From: Plantago major
Lineage: Eukaryota > Streptophyta > Magnoliopsida > Lamiales > Plantaginaceae
DNA length: 64,000 nucleotides
NCBI GenBank assembly: GCA_026545765.1
Contig: CM048843.1
Span: 10,687,501 to 10,751,500 of the forward strand
Reading direction: 5' to 3'
The position numbers and the translations under genes were made by a program. The notes under the pieces are model-generated. The model was not told the origin of the DNA. It saw only the letters and a program-made list of their open reading frames with translations, and searched no databases. Of the stretch, positions 62,801 to 64,000 are shown one piece after another. Each line of letters opens with the position of its first letter. Within the stretch, counting starts at the first letter, position 1.

Positions 62801-64000
62801 CCCTACCGAACAAATACGATATGACTCTATTGCATAAGGATTTCTCCAGAAGTGGCGACGCTTGATACAAGCCTTTGAACAGGCAGATGGTCAGACAAGA
62901 TTACAGATTGCATTCAAGCCAGTTATGCCCCAAACTCTGCAATTTATACCTTCTGAACAAGAAGAGGTTAATGGGCAGAAGATCCTTATTCCTGAAGTGA
63001 TCAATCTTGTATCTGAAGATGATGAGGAGGAAGAGATAAACGAAAATGACTTCGATGAACCTCCCACTGACCATCACCAAAAGGATGACACATACAAAAA
63101 GGATGATGATGATGCCCCTGCACCAGGGACCGGAGGAATTTCGCCAAGGAATAATGCCTCAGCTACTGCAAAGCACACTGAGAAGACTTCACAGAAATCT
63201 CCGTCTCCATCTCCTCAGAAATCTACTCATCCATCTTCCCAACACCCGCCATTACCGAACAAGTAGTCGAGCTCAAGAAACAAATCAGAAAATATTAAAC
63301 ACTCAAACCAGAACTGCTCAACTCAAACAACTGTTGGAAGAAGAACAACAGCTCCATCTTCAACTGGAAGACCAAATAGCTAAATCCAGAGATAAGCTTG
63401 ACCAACTACAAGATCAATATCTGAGATGATTGCTTACTCTGAGGTTAAAGAGATACAGGATGGTGTAAATGCCATCACCAAAGAACTCGATACTGAAGAA
63501 GTATCTGAAATTAAGCATGATGCTAAGGCTGCATCATCTTCAAAAGAAGTACCATCCTCCTCCAAAAAAGGGAAGAAACCAATCTCTGAGATGGTTGCTG
63601 GACTCGACACAATCGATGAGAATGTCCAAGAGGATGAAGATCACTGGGTTGATTACTCAGATGATGAAGAAGACAAGACTTTGGCAGAGCACCGCAATGA
63701 ACATTTAGCGGTTTCTCACTTGAAAAGGAAGCTGATTGCTCCTGCAATATTCAGCAAACTGCCAAATGTCCACTCCCATGAATACATGAACAGATACCAA
63801 GTACTGGCTCATCTGAACAAGGAGTTGTCTTCACAGAACAAGGAAGTAATTTCCTCCGTCCCCTCTGAAATGAAAAAGTTCACTGAGCTCATCACTCAGA
63901 GAACAACTAGCATAGTCATTGCTCAGAAAGATCTGGGAATGATAAGGGACGATGATGCGTCTTTAGCTGAAAAAGCTTTCCAAGAGGCAAGTTACATCGC
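59870..64000 (+). other. Extra 3' gene region of the plus-strand copia element
   Basis: A TATATATATAG box near 59670 precedes an ATG at 59870 (MAPKSSTTLKSQ). Coding-like sequence, rich in Ser, Pro, Gln and acidic residues, extends to the window edge. Several short AT-rich GT...AG intervals between about 61.7 and 62.6 kb look like introns, each followed by CAG|GCT- or CAG|GTT-type junctions. I recognise no domain. Sireviruses are known for an extra, often env-like, gene here, but homology to an envelope cannot be judged by eye. This copy is broken. Confidence 0.5.

Larger units (their letters stand above)
51455..64000 (+). mobile_element. Ty1/copia element with long LTR and extra 3' gene region, broken, continues past the window
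   Basis: The LTR (51455-53136) is followed by a GTGGTATCAGAGC primer-binding site matching initiator methionine tRNA. Parts are: gag (about 53.3-54.3 kb) with a CCHC knuckle near 54.23 kb, integrase (about 56.1-56.9 kb), reverse transcriptase with YVDD (about 57.9-58.2 kb) and RNase H (to about 59.04 kb). An extra gene region follows from about 59.87 kb to the window edge. The long LTR, large size and extra 3' gene suggest the SIRE/Maximus (Sirevirus) lineage. It has many breaks. It is inserted in the minus-strand copy of its own family. Confidence 0.8.

Overview
The window is nuclear DNA of a flowering plant, most likely a eudicot. It holds plant-type split genes, an AT-rich background, a P-type pentatricopeptide repeat (PPR) gene, a type I MADS-box gene, an oleate-desaturase-like FAD2 gene and many plant transposons. 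I cannot name the species. No prokaryotic, organellar or viral-genome signature is seen.

The left 33 kb carries the host genes. From left to right these are: the 3' part of a PPR gene (1-1445, with one apparent frameshift); a complete 13-exon acyl-CoA oxidase 4 (ACX4) gene ending in the peroxisomal signal SRL (13000-16268); a type I MADS-box gene with a 63-residue C-terminal repeat (23332-24234, with a shifted tail to 24515); and an intronless, divergent FAD2-like membrane desaturase (28698-29807). Broken MADS fragments lie right of FAD2 at 30534-32680, two of them head to head. The genes do not form an operon or an obvious pathway cluster. ACX4 (peroxisomal beta-oxidation) and FAD2-like (ER acyl-lipid desaturation) both act on fatty acids, but nothing in the sequence couples them.

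Between the genes sit well-delimited mobile elements. They include a Ty1/copia element with both LTRs (5346-11459); a hAT element (16443-19376) with a PIF/Harbinger element (16499-18646) inside it; an LTR-like unit of 1.85 kb with a 5-bp target duplication (19540-21389); a LINE remnant (about 24.82-27.85 kb) split by a 1300-bp CACTA element (25050-26349); and several hAT-type miniature elements. Several insertions can be read back to their empty site from the target duplications.

From about 32.7 kb to the right edge everything is transposon. A partial copia element and a repeat segment with a perfect 38-bp palindrome are followed by a large Tat-type Ty3/gypsy element that starts at 35166 and carries an antisense gene region. 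At 48067 a long copia element with an extra 3' gene region is inserted in minus orientation, and a plus-strand copy of the same family is inserted into that one at 51455 and runs off the window. All LTR elements here are broken fossils.

I did not find a demonstrable new molecular system. The observations most worth a second look are the self-nested copia family with its intron-bearing extra gene region, the head-to-head MADS fragments, the altered histidine-box neighbourhood of the FAD2-like enzyme, and the 38-bp palindrome.
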